Positions 1 to 8,216 of a stretch of 64,000 nt of DNA are shown here, piece by piece. The notes beneath the pieces were generated by a model. The model had not been told where the DNA came from, ran no database searches, and saw nothing but the letters and a program-made list of their open reading frames with translations. This DNA is from Sulfitobacter guttiformis (GTDB taxonomy: Bacteria; Pseudomonadota; Alphaproteobacteria; Rhodobacterales; Rhodobacteraceae): assembly GCF_003610455.1 (NCBI RefSeq), contig NZ_RAQK01000002.1, forward strand, positions 558,001 through 622,000, written 5' to 3'. A program made the translations under genes and the position numbers. The stretch's first letter is position 1. Every line of letters starts with the position of its first letter.

Positions 1-48
1 TCCGCGTCATTCAGGCGATGTTATATCCTGACTTGACCGGAGACTTGA

Positions 49-1260
49 ATGTCACGTAAATTATCGCTTTTTGCCCTTGCTCTACTGCCTGCTGCGGCGC
101 TGGCCGATGGACACACGACTTCCCTTGGCCTGTCCTATGGACCGCGTCCTGCGGCCCTTGTAGACAAGCTTCCCGAGGGTGCGCTCAAAGATAAACTGAT
201 GTCGTGCAGCACCCAAGTGCCGACGCAGACTGCATTTTCCATCGGCCACCGCGGCGCGCCACTGATGTTCCCCGAACACACGGTGCAAAGTAATGTCGCC
301 GCAGCGCGGATGGGCGCAGGCGTGCTGGAATGTGATGTGACATTTACCAAAGACCACGAATTGGTCTGCCGTCACGCGCAAAACGACCTGCACACGACGA
401 CAAACATCCTTGTGTCCGACCTCGCCAGCACATGCGTGACACCGTTTGCATCTGCGCAGGGCGAAACCGCCGCCACGGCAGAATGCCGCACGTCCGAGCT
501 GACGCTGGAGGAGTTCAACACATTAACGCCCAAAATGGACAGCGCCGATACAGCGGCCCTGACCGCCGAGGCCTATCAGGGCGGCGTTGCCCCGTGGCGC
601 ACACAACTCTACACCGACAAAGCGACGCTGATGACACACGCGGAGTCGATCGAACTGTTCAAATCCCTTGGTGCGAAATTCACCCCCGAGCTGAAGAGTG
701 CCTCGGTCGAAATGCCCCATGACGGGTTTTCGCAAGCCGATTATGCGCAAAAACTGGTGGATGAATATGTGGCTGCCGGTGTACCCGCGACAGATGTTTT
801 TCCACAGTCCTTCAACGTCGAAGACGTCTATTACTGGATCGACAATGCGCCCGAATTTGGCGCGCAGGCTGTCTACCTTGTGGAATGGACAGAAGGCTTT
901 GACGAGCAAAACGCCGAGACATGGTTGCAGGACTTCGACGCACTCAAAGAGCGCGGCGTGAATTATATCAGTGCCTCGCTCAATATGCTGATGACCAATC
1001 AGGACGGTAAGATCGCGGCGTCCGATTATGCCAAAGCAGCCAAAGCAGCAGACATCACGCTGATTGCCTGGACGCTCGAACGCTCCGGCCCTCTGGCATC
1101 GGGCGGCGGCTGGTACTTCCAATCGGTCGGCGACATTATCAAGGACGACAGCGATTATCTGGTCGCGCTTGATGTACTGGCGCAGGATGTGGGCGTGGCC
1201 GGCGTCTTCTCTGACTGGCCTGCGACAGTGACCTACTACGCCAACTGCATGGGCCTCTAG
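49..1260 (+). CDS. Secreted glycerophosphodiester phosphodiesterase family protein
   Basis: 403 aa. The first 19 residues form a signal peptide ending at ALA before DG, so the enzyme should act in the periplasm. The GDPD signature is clear: IGHRG (His67, Arg68), PEHT (Glu76), ECD (Glu94, Asp96) and CRH (His109), which are the metal-binding and catalytic residues of this TIM-barrel family. The family hydrolyses glycerophosphodiesters to glycerol-3-phosphate and an alcohol. The protein is longer than cytoplasmic UgpQ-type enzymes and resembles periplasmic GlpQ types in size. The ATG is preceded by GGAG at 39-42. No glycerol-3-phosphate transporter lies nearby, so its pathway partner is outside the window. 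Confidence 0.9.
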   Translation: MSRKLSLFALALLPAAALADGHTTSLGLSYGPRPAALVDKLPEGALKDKLMSCSTQVPTQTAFSIGHRGAPLMFPEHTVQSNVAAARMGAGVLECDVTFTKDHELVCRHAQNDLHTTTNILVSDLASTCVTPFASAQGETAATAECRTSELTLEEFNTLTPKMDSADTAALTAEAYQGGVAPWRTQLYTDKATLMTHAESIELFKSLGAKFTPELKSASVEMPHDGFSQADYAQKLVDEYVAAGVPATDVFPQSFNVEDVYYWIDNAPEFGAQAVYLVEWTEGFDEQNAETWLQDFDALKERGVNYISASLNMLMTNQDGKIAASDYAKAAKAADITLIAWTLERSGPLASGGGWYFQSVGDIIKDDSDYLVALDVLAQDVGVAGVFSDWPATVTYYANCMGL

Positions 1261-1342
1261 GCACAACAATCGCTTAACCTAGGGCGGCGGGGCTTGAGAT
1301 TGCTCCGCCGTCCGCTTATCTATGATTCAAAGGAGCTCCATT

Positions 1343-1705
1343 ATGTTCGGCATTCCAGGCAAGCAGGCGGTCACTATGACCGATAAAGCAGCAGCACAGA
1401 TCATTAAACTGATGACGTCGAAGGGCCATGCAGGTCTGCGCATTGGCGTGAAAAAAGGCGGCTGTGCCGGTATGGAATATACGATGGAGTATGTGGACGA
1501 TGCTGATCCGAACGACGAGGTCGTTGAGCAGGACGGCGCACGGGTGATGATCGCGCCAATGGCACAGATGTTCCTTTTCGGCACCCAAATCGACTATGAG
1601 ACATCGCTGCTGGAAAGCGCATTCAAATTCAACAACCCAAACGTCTCCGAAGCCTGCGGTTGTGGCGAATCCATCAAGTTCGATGAAACACTTTTCGCCA
1701 AGTAG
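1343..1705 (+). CDS. A-type Fe-S cluster carrier (HesB/IscA/SufA family)
   Basis: 120 aa. The three cluster-binding cysteines of the A-type carrier family are present: Cys41 in GGCAGM, and Cys105 and Cys107 in ACGCGES near the C terminus. These proteins accept Fe-S clusters from a scaffold and hand them to apoproteins in the cytoplasm. An upstream in-frame ATG at 1322 is less likely because a strong AAAGGAG (about 1328-1334) sits at the right distance from the ATG at 1343. The rest of the suf operon is not in the window. The gene converges on the oxygenase gene with only 5 bases between the two stops. Confidence 0.93.
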   Translation: MFGIPGKQAVTMTDKAAAQIIKLMTSKGHAGLRIGVKKGGCAGMEYTMEYVDDADPNDEVVEQDGARVMIAPMAQMFLFGTQIDYETSLLESAFKFNNPNVSEACGCGESIKFDETLFAK

Positions 1706-1710
1706 AATGA

Positions 1711-2613
1711 CTACTTTTTCAGGTGCAGATAGGTCTCGCCAAACCGTGCGGCCAGATGCTCCCCCGCCAAAATCACTTTCTCCGAACCTCTCGGCGCGAC
1801 ATTGGTGTTGTGTGCAGGATTGAAAAACAACGGTACCGATATGCGCTCGTTCACGCCACCGACCACACGGTGGGGTGTCGCGCGAACAAGTCCGTCCGTC
1901 CAAACCTCCATCATCTCGCCAAAGTTGATGACAAATGTGCCGGGCTCCGCACTGACTGGTATCCATCCACCCCCGCGTTTTCGCACCTCCAACCCTGGTG
2001 AACCATCTGTCGCGAGCAAGGTAAGACAGCCATAATCGGTGTGAGTAGCGATACCGAAATCCTTCGCCCCTGCCCAATCGGGCCGCTTTGGATAATAATT
2101 GCCGCGCAGCAGGGCCATAGGCGTCCCGAACGCTGCGTCGAACGCATCGCGCGGCGCGCCAACTGCCTCCGACAAGCCCCGCAATACCTCCAGCGCTACA
2201 ACCCGCGCATCATCGTAGTAGGCGCGTATGACCTTGGCAAATTGGTCGGGGTTTGCGGGCCAGAAGTTCGGAGCGTAAACAGACATCGTGCGGCGCGGAT
2301 CCACTTCGGGCAACTCGATCCCGCTGTCGAAATATTGTTTGTAGTCTGGATTTGCATCTGGATCGACCTGCTCTGATCCCGGTGCGCCCCAGCCCCTGTT
2401 CGCGCCGGTACGCGCCATGTCATAGGCGCGCTTTTTGGTATCCGATAGCTTGAAAAACGCACGGTAAGTCTCGATCACCTCGCGCACGCGCGCGCCAGAC
2501 AGGGCAGTGTTGTAGACAGTGGCAAATCCCACGCCAGTTGCCGCATCGCGCATCGCGTCCAGCGCAGCAGGCTCTCCCGCGCTCAGGGCCTCAAGGTCGA
2601 CAGACGGGATCAT
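1711..2613 (-). CDS. Isopenicillin N synthase-like 2-oxoglutarate/Fe(II) oxygenase
   Basis: 300 aa. The N-terminal half (from IPSVDL) matches the DIOX_N domain of the isopenicillin N synthase-like family. The C-terminal double-stranded beta-helix has the iron ligands His191 and Asp193 (HTD) and His248 (PHRV), and the 2-oxoglutarate-binding pair Arg257 and Ser259 (RIS). These proteins couple 2-oxoglutarate decarboxylation to oxidation of a second substrate. That substrate cannot be predicted here because the gene has no pathway neighbours. A GAGGAG lies about 9 bases ahead of the ATG. Confidence 0.88.
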   Translation of the reverse strand: MIPSVDLEALSAGEPAALDAMRDAATGVGFATVYNTALSGARVREVIETYRAFFKLSDTKKRAYDMARTGANRGWGAPGSEQVDPDANPDYKQYFDSGIELPEVDPRRTMSVYAPNFWPANPDQFAKVIRAYYDDARVVALEVLRGLSEAVGAPRDAFDAAFGTPMALLRGNYYPKRPDWAGAKDFGIATHTDYGCLTLLATDGSPGLEVRKRGGGWIPVSAEPGTFVINFGEMMEVWTDGLVRATPHRVVGGVNERISVPLFFNPAHNTNVAPRGSEKVILAGEHLAARFGETYLHLKK

Positions 2614-2727
2614 AACACCAGCTCCTCATTGGTATGCGCAAGCTATAACGCGCCGCTGCGCCCAACGCCATCGTTGAACCTGCGGCAGGCCGGTGCTAGG
2701 CATGGCTATCAAACCAAAGGACAGCAG

Positions 2728-3477
2728 ATGCGACGTAAACTGGCAGCAGGAAACTGGAAGATGAACGGCACTGCAGCAAGTCTCGCAGAGCTTGAGGCCC
2801 TCAAATCACTCCTGCCTGCCGATACGCCCGATGTTGTGATTTGCCCACCTGCCCCCTTGTTGTTTCGGGCAACGCAGGCTGCAAAAGGCACCAGTATCCG
2901 CATCGGCGCACAGGATTGCCATATGCAAGCCAGCGGTGCCTTTACCGGTGACATCTCTGCTGACATGATCGCAGACACGGGCGCCACCTATGTTATCGTT
3001 GGTCATTCTGAGCGGCGCGAGGCCCATGAAGAGCGCGATCGTGATGTGCGCAAAAAAGCAAAAAGCGCTTGGGCTGCCGATCTTACTGCAATCATCTGCA
3101 TTGGCGAGACACTCGAAGATCACGAGGCGAACAATACGCTCGACATTATCGCAGGCCAGCTTGCAGGGTCCCTGCCCGGCGAGATGACCCCCACCAACAC
3201 TGTTATCGCCTATGAACCAATCTGGGCTATCGGTACCGGAAAGGTCCCGACGCTGGACCAGATCGTCGAGGTCCATGACTTTATCCGCGAGCGTATCACC
3301 ACCCGCTACGGCGCACCGGTCGCAGAGTTGATCCCCCTTCTCTATGGCGGCTCTGTCAAACCCGACAATGCCGCGATGATCTTTCAGGCCGAGAACGTCG
3401 ACGGCGCACTTGTTGGCGGCGCTTCGCTCAAAGCTGCGGATTTCGGCCCCATCATCTCAGCTTTGGCAAAAAGCTGA
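2728..3477 (+). CDS. tpiA: Triose-phosphate isomerase
   Basis: 249 aa, the normal length. Recognisable elements are AAGNWKMNG at the N terminus (Asn and catalytic Lys), VGHSERR (catalytic His), AYEPIWAIGTG (catalytic Glu and the flexible loop) and LYGGSVKP with GALVGGASL (phosphate-binding). It interconverts dihydroxyacetone phosphate and glyceraldehyde-3-phosphate in the cytoplasm. The reading frame is open further upstream (to 2629), but AAGGA just before the ATG at 2728 and the family's usual N terminus decide the start. A strong bidirectional hairpin follows. Confidence 0.97.
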   Translation: MRRKLAAGNWKMNGTAASLAELEALKSLLPADTPDVVICPPAPLLFRATQAAKGTSIRIGAQDCHMQASGAFTGDISADMIADTGATYVIVGHSERREAHEERDRDVRKKAKSAWAADLTAIICIGETLEDHEANNTLDIIAGQLAGSLPGEMTPTNTVIAYEPIWAIGTGKVPTLDQIVEVHDFIRERITTRYGAPVAELIPLLYGGSVKPDNAAMIFQAENVDGALVGGASLKAADFGPIISALAKS

Positions 3478-3526
3478 GAGCCGCGGAAAGCCGCATCTCT
3501 CTTTTCCAACTTTTCATTCACCACAT

Positions 3527-3563
3527 AAAAGGGCGCGAGACTGTCACAGTTTCGCGCCCTTTC
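3527..3563. terminator. Bidirectional rho-independent terminator between tpiA and dctM
   Basis: A 13-bp stem with a single G-T wobble pairs GGGCGCGAGACTG (3531-3543) with CAGTTTCGCGCCC (3547-3559) across a TCA loop. It has AAAA on the left and TTTCTTT on the right, so it can terminate transcripts arriving from either side. Confidence 0.85.
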
Positions 3564-3586
3564 TTTGATGTCTGATATCGAACCCG

Positions 3587-4963
3587 CTATTTTATGATGA
3601 TCTCGGGGCCCATCATCATCGTCGGCAACCATGTCGAGATGATAGGTATATAAGTTACCATAATCAGAAAGACGAACAGCACCGCGAGGAAGGGCAGTGC
3701 CGCACGCACCACATTCATCATCGGCATGTTCGCCACACCGGATGTTACAAAGAGATTAAGACCCACGGGCGGTGTAATCATGCCGATTTCCATGTTCACC
3801 ACCATAATGATACCAAGATGGATAGGATCAATTCCCAACTCGATCGCGATGGGAAACACCAAAGGCGCTACGATGACCAGCAGGCCGGACGGCTCCATAA
3901 ACTGACCACCGATTAGCAGGATCACGTTTACGATCACCAAAAACATTACCGGTCCAAAGCCCGCATTCAGCATCGCAGCCGAGATTTGTTGCGGGATCTG
4001 TTCGTCGGTCAACACGTGTTTCAGGATCAGCGCATTGGCGATGATAAACATCAGCGTTACGGTGAGTTTACCCGCCTCGAACAGGGTATTGCGCGTGTCG
4101 CGGTGGAAAAACGCGGTGATCAACACCCAAGGTCGTTGCAGGAACGAAATGTTCTGCCCCTCCCCCTTTACGTGCAATGGCCCCATGTCACGGTAGACAA
4201 AGCTTGCGATGAAGAAGGCATAAACCGCTGCGACCGCTGCTGCCTCGGTGGGTGTGAATACCCCGCCATAGATGCCGCCAAGGATAATCACGATCAGGAA
4301 AAGGCCCCAGCCCGCTTCGATGCCCGACCGGCGCACCTCGCCCCAGCCCTGCCATTCACCTTTGGGCAAGTTGCGGACACGCGCGATGATGTAGATGGTC
4401 AGCATCAGCATAAAACCCGCCAACAGACCTGGAATAACACCGGCAAGGAACATCCGGCCCACCGATACATCCGTGGCAGAAGCATAGACCACCATCACAA
4501 TACTGGGCGGGATCAGGATGCCCAAAGTACCTGCAACGGCGATCACACCGGCGGCAAAATCCTTGGTATAGCCGACCTCGCGCATGCCGACGATCACGAT
4601 GGAGCCAATGGCGACCACAGTGGCCGGAGACGAGCCCGAGAGAGCGGCGAACATCATGCAGGCGAAGACACCCGCAATTGCCAGACCGCCGGGCAGATGC
4701 CCCACAAGGGCGATCGAGAATCGGATGATCCGTCGCGCCACCCCACCTGTGGACATAAAGCTGGAGGCGAGGACGAAGAACGGGATCGCCAGCAGAGTGT
4801 AATGCCCCGCCATCGCCTGAAACAAAGTCTGCGCAATAGAGGCCAGCGACGTATCACTGAGCACCAGCAAAAAGATAATGGATGAGGTACCAAGCGAGAC
4901 CGCAATCGGCACACCGATCAGCATCAGGCCGATCACCATCGTAAAGAGGACAAAAACTTCCAT
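3587..4963 (-). CDS. dctM: TRAP transporter large permease subunit (DctM family)
   Basis: 458 aa, almost wholly hydrophobic with about a dozen membrane segments. This is the ion-coupled transport channel of a tripartite ATP-independent periplasmic transporter. Typical DctM stretches are visible, such as LSGSSPATVVAIG and the C-terminal NMEIGMITPPVGLNLF. A charged insert around residues 255-300 (MGPLHVKGEG to FHRDTRN) makes it somewhat longer than the usual roughly 430 aa. It lies 4 bases after dctQ and is the last gene of dctPQM. The neighbouring DctB/DctD pair points to C4-dicarboxylates, but substrate is inferred from context. Confidence 0.93.
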   Translation of the reverse strand: MEVFVLFTMVIGLMLIGVPIAVSLGTSSIIFLLVLSDTSLASIAQTLFQAMAGHYTLLAIPFFVLASSFMSTGGVARRIIRFSIALVGHLPGGLAIAGVFACMMFAALSGSSPATVVAIGSIVIVGMREVGYTKDFAAGVIAVAGTLGILIPPSIVMVVYASATDVSVGRMFLAGVIPGLLAGFMLMLTIYIIARVRNLPKGEWQGWGEVRRSGIEAGWGLFLIVIILGGIYGGVFTPTEAAAVAAVYAFFIASFVYRDMGPLHVKGEGQNISFLQRPWVLITAFFHRDTRNTLFEAGKLTVTLMFIIANALILKHVLTDEQIPQQISAAMLNAGFGPVMFLVIVNVILLIGGQFMEPSGLLVIVAPLVFPIAIELGIDPIHLGIIMVVNMEIGMITPPVGLNLFVTSGVANMPMMNVVRAALPFLAVLFVFLIMVTYIPIISTWLPTMMMGPEIIIK

Positions 4964-4967
4964 TTGC

Positions 4968-5648
4968 TTACTTCTCCGCGTTCAAATGCGCGACATCCTT
5001 GATGTCGTCTTCGGCTTCATGGCTTACGATCAGGCTGGTCGCCTCGCCGGTCCAGATGCGGATGAACGCCTGAATGAACCGGAACAACAAAAGCCCCATT
5101 CCGAAGGGCAGGATGACATAGGGAATAAAGCGCGGCAGTTTTCCGTAGGCCTCACCCTCGTTCATAATAGGCTCAATCCAGCGGAGCCATTCGGGGAACG
5201 GCAGGTCGATTACTTCGTACCATGCCTGATCGCGGCTGTTGGCGAATCCCGTGGGGAACCAGCGTCCGGTAGTAGCATCAAGTCCGGCAAATGGCGCCCA
5301 GTAATCCCACGCACCCTTTAATACCAGACCCGCATAGGCAATGCAGACCGCCCCTGCGATCAGCGCCAGCACCTTGCGGACCGGTGGTTGAAAAAGGTTG
5401 ATCACCGCATCGACACCCAATTGCGCCGTGACCTTGACGGTATAGCTGACCCCGAACAAAACGAGCCACGCGAACAGGAACGTCACAGCCTCAAGACCCC
5501 AGATGAGGCCGGTATTAAAACCATAGCGGAGCACCACATTCACAAATGTGAGAAGTGTCATCAGCCCCAGCAAAACGGCGATTGCTGTCTCTTCTATTTC
5601 ATTGACGATGCGGCCAAGGGCCGTCTTTGCCACATATGCATGTGCCAT
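4968..5648 (-). CDS. dctQ: TRAP transporter small permease subunit (DctQ family)
   Basis: 226 aa. Four membrane helices are visible: residues about 18-40, 50-70, 88-112 and, after a loop, 178-198. The roughly 60-residue loop between the third and fourth helices (the GLDATTGRW to GKLPRF part) is longer than in compact DctQ proteins. The subunit forms the membrane complex with DctM. The frame is open further upstream, but AGGAG about 9 bases before the ATG at 5648 and the usual family N terminus support this start. It lies between dctP and dctM in the same operon. Confidence 0.9.
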   Translation of the reverse strand: MAHAYVAKTALGRIVNEIEETAIAVLLGLMTLLTFVNVVLRYGFNTGLIWGLEAVTFLFAWLVLFGVSYTVKVTAQLGVDAVINLFQPPVRKVLALIAGAVCIAYAGLVLKGAWDYWAPFAGLDATTGRWFPTGFANSRDQAWYEVIDLPFPEWLRWIEPIMNEGEAYGKLPRFIPYVILPFGMGLLLFRFIQAFIRIWTGEATSLIVSHEAEDDIKDVAHLNAEK

Positions 5649-5729
5649 GGGAAACCGCTCCTGCGAAGAAGGATAAAAACCACCCCGCCCGTGAAGCCAC
5701 AGGCGGGGTGTGTCCAAGACTGCGACGTC

Positions 5730-6725
5730 TTAGTGCTTGGCGTTGATCGCTTGGGCCGCGTCGATGTTTTCCTGACCTACGTCGTCCCGGAACTGATCCC
5801 AGACCGGCTTCATCGCTGCAATCCATGCCTCGCGCTGTGCTTCGTCCAGTTCACGCACTTCGCCACCTGCCGCAATGATCGCTGCACGGGATTCCAGATC
5901 GACGTTGGTGGATTCAGCATTGCGCGACGTTGTCACTTCGTCAACGATGGTGGCCAACTGTGTGCGCACGTCCTCTGGCAGGCCATCCCACCAGTCAGTA
6001 TTCGTTACAAGCATGTAGTCGATGATGCCGTGGTTGGTCTCTGTCGTGCCGTCCTGCACTTCAAAGAACTTCTGACCATAGATGTTGGACCATGTGTTTT
6101 CCTGACCATCCACAACCTTGGTCTGGAGCGCGCCATACACTTCGGAGAAGGCCATTGGCTGTGGGCTCACGCCGATGGCTTCCATCTGCGCCTTGATCAC
6201 GTCGGATGGCTGAACGCGGAACTTGAGGCCGGCAGCATCTGTTGGTAGCAAAAGCGGCTTGTTGGCCGACATCTGCTTCATACCGTTGTGCCAGAATGCC
6301 AGCCCCAGCAAACCACGGCGCGTCATGGATTCCTTCATCGCCTGACCGGCTTCGGAGTTCTGGAACTCGTCGACTGCGTTGATGTTCTTGAACATGAACG
6401 GAAGGTCAAAAATGCTGAACACTTTGGTGAACTGTTCGAACTTTGACAAAGACGGTGCCGCCATCTGTACATCGCCCTGCAGCAGCGCCTCAAGAACCTG
6501 ATCATCGTTATAAAGCGTCGAGTTCGGGAAGACTTCCATGCAGGCCTTGCCGTTCATCTCTTCATTGATGCGGCTCTCCAGCAGGGTTGCTGCGATGCCT
6601 TTTGGGTGCTTGTCGCTGTTGGTGACGTGGCTCAGCTTAATTACGATTTCACCGTCATCACAGGCCGCAGCTGCGGCACCGGCGGACAAGGAAATGGCCA
6701 GAACGGCCGCTGTTACAAATTTCAT
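5730..6725 (-). CDS. dctP: TRAP transporter periplasmic solute-binding protein (DctP family)
   Basis: 331 aa. The signal peptide (residues 1-20, ending GAAAAA before CDDGE) sends it to the periplasm. The mature protein has DctP features: the N-terminal IKLSHVTNSDKHPKG strand, NSTLYNDDQVLEALLQGDVQM, and the conserved ligand-binding Arg in LKFRVQPSDV. It captures an organic acid and delivers it to DctQM. GGGAGGAG precedes the start. It is the first structural gene of the operon, with a 246-base upstream region that carries candidate operators. Confidence 0.95.
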   Translation of the reverse strand: MKFVTAAVLAISLSAGAAAAACDDGEIVIKLSHVTNSDKHPKGIAATLLESRINEEMNGKACMEVFPNSTLYNDDQVLEALLQGDVQMAAPSLSKFEQFTKVFSIFDLPFMFKNINAVDEFQNSEAGQAMKESMTRRGLLGLAFWHNGMKQMSANKPLLLPTDAAGLKFRVQPSDVIKAQMEAIGVSPQPMAFSEVYGALQTKVVDGQENTWSNIYGQKFFEVQDGTTETNHGIIDYMLVTNTDWWDGLPEDVRTQLATIVDEVTTSRNAESTNVDLESRAAIIAAGGEVRELDEAQREAWIAAMKPVWDQFRDDVGQENIDAAQAINAKH

Positions 6726-6780
6726 GATGTCTCCTCCCAGAGATTTTATTCACACGGCGGGTTCATGCCGCAATGCGTCA

Positions 6781-6808
6781 CTATTATGTTACCCCCGCAA
6801 CCACGCAA
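6781..6808 (-). promoter_or_regulatory. Candidate sigma-70-type promoter for dctPQM
   Basis: On the minus strand TTGCGT (6808-6803) and TAATAG (6786-6781) are separated by 16 bases, about 56 bases upstream of the dctP start. The match is modest. I found no GG-N10-GC arrangement typical of a -24/-12 sigma-54 promoter in this intergenic region. Confidence 0.35.
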
Positions 6809-6907
6809 GGCACTGGTCGGCGCAAAAAATGCAAGCAATTTTTATTATCTAAAACATGCACTTAACCATCTTTAGGTTTTTGTTAGCGCAAGCGTATTTC
6901 CCAGAAA

Positions 6908-6955
6908 GTGCGGAAAACCGCACCTGCCTCCCGAAAGTTGTGCGGATTTCCGCAC
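6908..6955. promoter_or_regulatory. Two tandem dyads upstream of dctP, candidate DctD operators
   Basis: GTGCGG-N4-CCGCAC occurs twice, at 6908-6923 (centre AAAA) and 6940-6955 (centre ATTT). The second extends to 8-bp arms (TGTGCGGA/TCCGCACA). The centres are 32 bases apart, about three helical turns, so two dimers would bind the same face. They lie just downstream of dctD and about 180-230 bases upstream of the dctP start, where an upstream activator site would be expected. That DctD is the protein that binds them is inference. Confidence 0.65.
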
Positions 6956-6971
6956 ACACCTGCACCGCGAC

Positions 6972-8216
6972 TCAGCTGCGGAATTCCTCAGGTTTGATCC
7001 CGTAACGCGTACATTTATCGTAGAATGTCTTGCGCGGGAGTTTGAGCGCGCGGGCGGCTTCGGTTGCCTGACCCTGCGCGCGGCGTAGTGCGCCCTCGAT
7101 CAGCGACTGTTCAACTTGGGCCATGTGAGCAGTCAGACCAAGTGTCTCGTCCACCTCGCGCAATTCGGGCCGGTCCAGTTCTGTCATGCCCATTACAAAC
7201 CGCATCGCCTCTGTCATGAGGGCACGGGCGTTTCCGGGCCATTCGCGGGCCATCAGAGCAGCGTCAATTTGCGCGCCCACCGGCGGAGCGGGCTGCCCGC
7301 TTTGCTCTGCCGCCTGCGCGACATAGTGGCGGAACAGCACCGGAATATCCTCGGGCCGTTCTGAGAGCGCGGGAATGCGCACGGGCATAACAGCGAGGCG
7401 GTAATAAAGATCGGCGTTGAAGCGCCCCGCTTCCATCTCGGCGGCCAGATCACGGGTGGTGCCCGCGATAAGCCGCGTGGTGGGCGCACCATCAAGGGTC
7501 TCGGCCAATGCCATCTGGCTTTGTGCAGGGAGTAATGCGATCTCGTCGATAAAAAGGCTTCCGCCCTCCCCTTCGGTGTAAACCGCGCCGAGCGCCAAGG
7601 CATCCAGATCGGAAGCTGCGCGTTTCAAAAATGGCCGTTTCGAGCGGAGCGAGCTGAGATGGATCACTTCGGCAATCTTGGAGATGCCCGAGCCCTGTGC
7701 CCCGCTCACCAACACGTCACCCTGCGCCTGCGCCACACGGCGCACATGCGCCCGCAGGCCCTGCGCCAGTCCGGAGGCGCCAAAAATCATCCGTGCAGCC
7801 GGATCACCGCTCTCGACCAACTCACGCAACTGGCGGTTTTCGAGAACGAGGCTGCGCGTTTTGAGCGCTCGCTCAACCACTGCCAACAACTCCTTGGCTG
7901 CACAGGGTTTTTCCAGAAAATCAAACGCACCTTCGCCCATAGCCTTAACCGCCATCGGGATGTCCCCCTCTCCGGTGAGCAAAATCACCGGAATGTCGGG
8001 ATCGACTCCTTGGGCATGAGACAGCAGGTGAAAACCGTCACGCCCCGGCATCCGGATATCGGACACAATAACGCCGTCAAACTCCGGCTTGATGTGATCT
8101 GCCGCAACCACAAACGACCCCGCAGCGATGCAGTGCAGATCTGCCAGCTCAAGCGTCTGTGCAAGCGCCTCGCGCACAGCGGCATCGTCATCAACCAATA
8201 AAACCGTCACACTCAT
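6972..8216 (-). CDS. dctD: DctD-type response regulator with degenerate AAA+ domain
   Basis: 414 aa. Residues 1-120 are a receiver domain with acidic pocket Asp9/Asp10, phosphoacceptor Asp53, Thr81 and Lys103. Residues about 140-345 resemble the sigma-54 AAA+ domain, with Walker B LFIDEI (221-226) and the DLYYRL segment kept. The Walker A loop reads GAQGSGISK (172-180) without the lysine in place, and the GAFTGA loop region is shortened and absent. A Fis-type helix-turn-helix fills residues 370-414. The start ATG overlaps the dctB stop by 4 bases. It probably responds to DctB and controls dctPQM. Loss of ATPase and sigma-54 contact motifs suggests a different activation mechanism. Confidence 0.88.
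   Translation of the reverse strand: MSVTVLLVDDDAAVREALAQTLELADLHCIAAGSFVVAADHIKPEFDGVIVSDIRMPGRDGFHLLSHAQGVDPDIPVILLTGEGDIPMAVKAMGEGAFDFLEKPCAAKELLAVVERALKTRSLVLENRQLRELVESGDPAARMIFGASGLAQGLRAHVRRVAQAQGDVLVSGAQGSGISKIAEVIHLSSLRSKRPFLKRAASDLDALALGAVYTEGEGGSLFIDEIALLPAQSQMALAETLDGAPTTRLIAGTTRDLAAEMEAGRFNADLYYRLAVMPVRIPALSERPEDIPVLFRHYVAQAAEQSGQPAPPVGAQIDAALMAREWPGNARALMTEAMRFVMGMTELDRPELREVDETLGLTAHMAQVEQSLIEGALRRAQGQATEAARALKLPRKTFYDKCTRYGIKPEEFRS

Noticed and set aside
523..1269. 248-codon minus-strand open frame opposite the glycerophosphodiesterase
   Set aside because: No recognised motif; the sense gene has a signal peptide and complete active site.
3986..4885. 299-codon plus-strand open frame opposite dctM
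   Set aside because: Its His/Asp/Arg-rich translation is what the reverse of a membrane-protein gene gives; dctM is clearly real.
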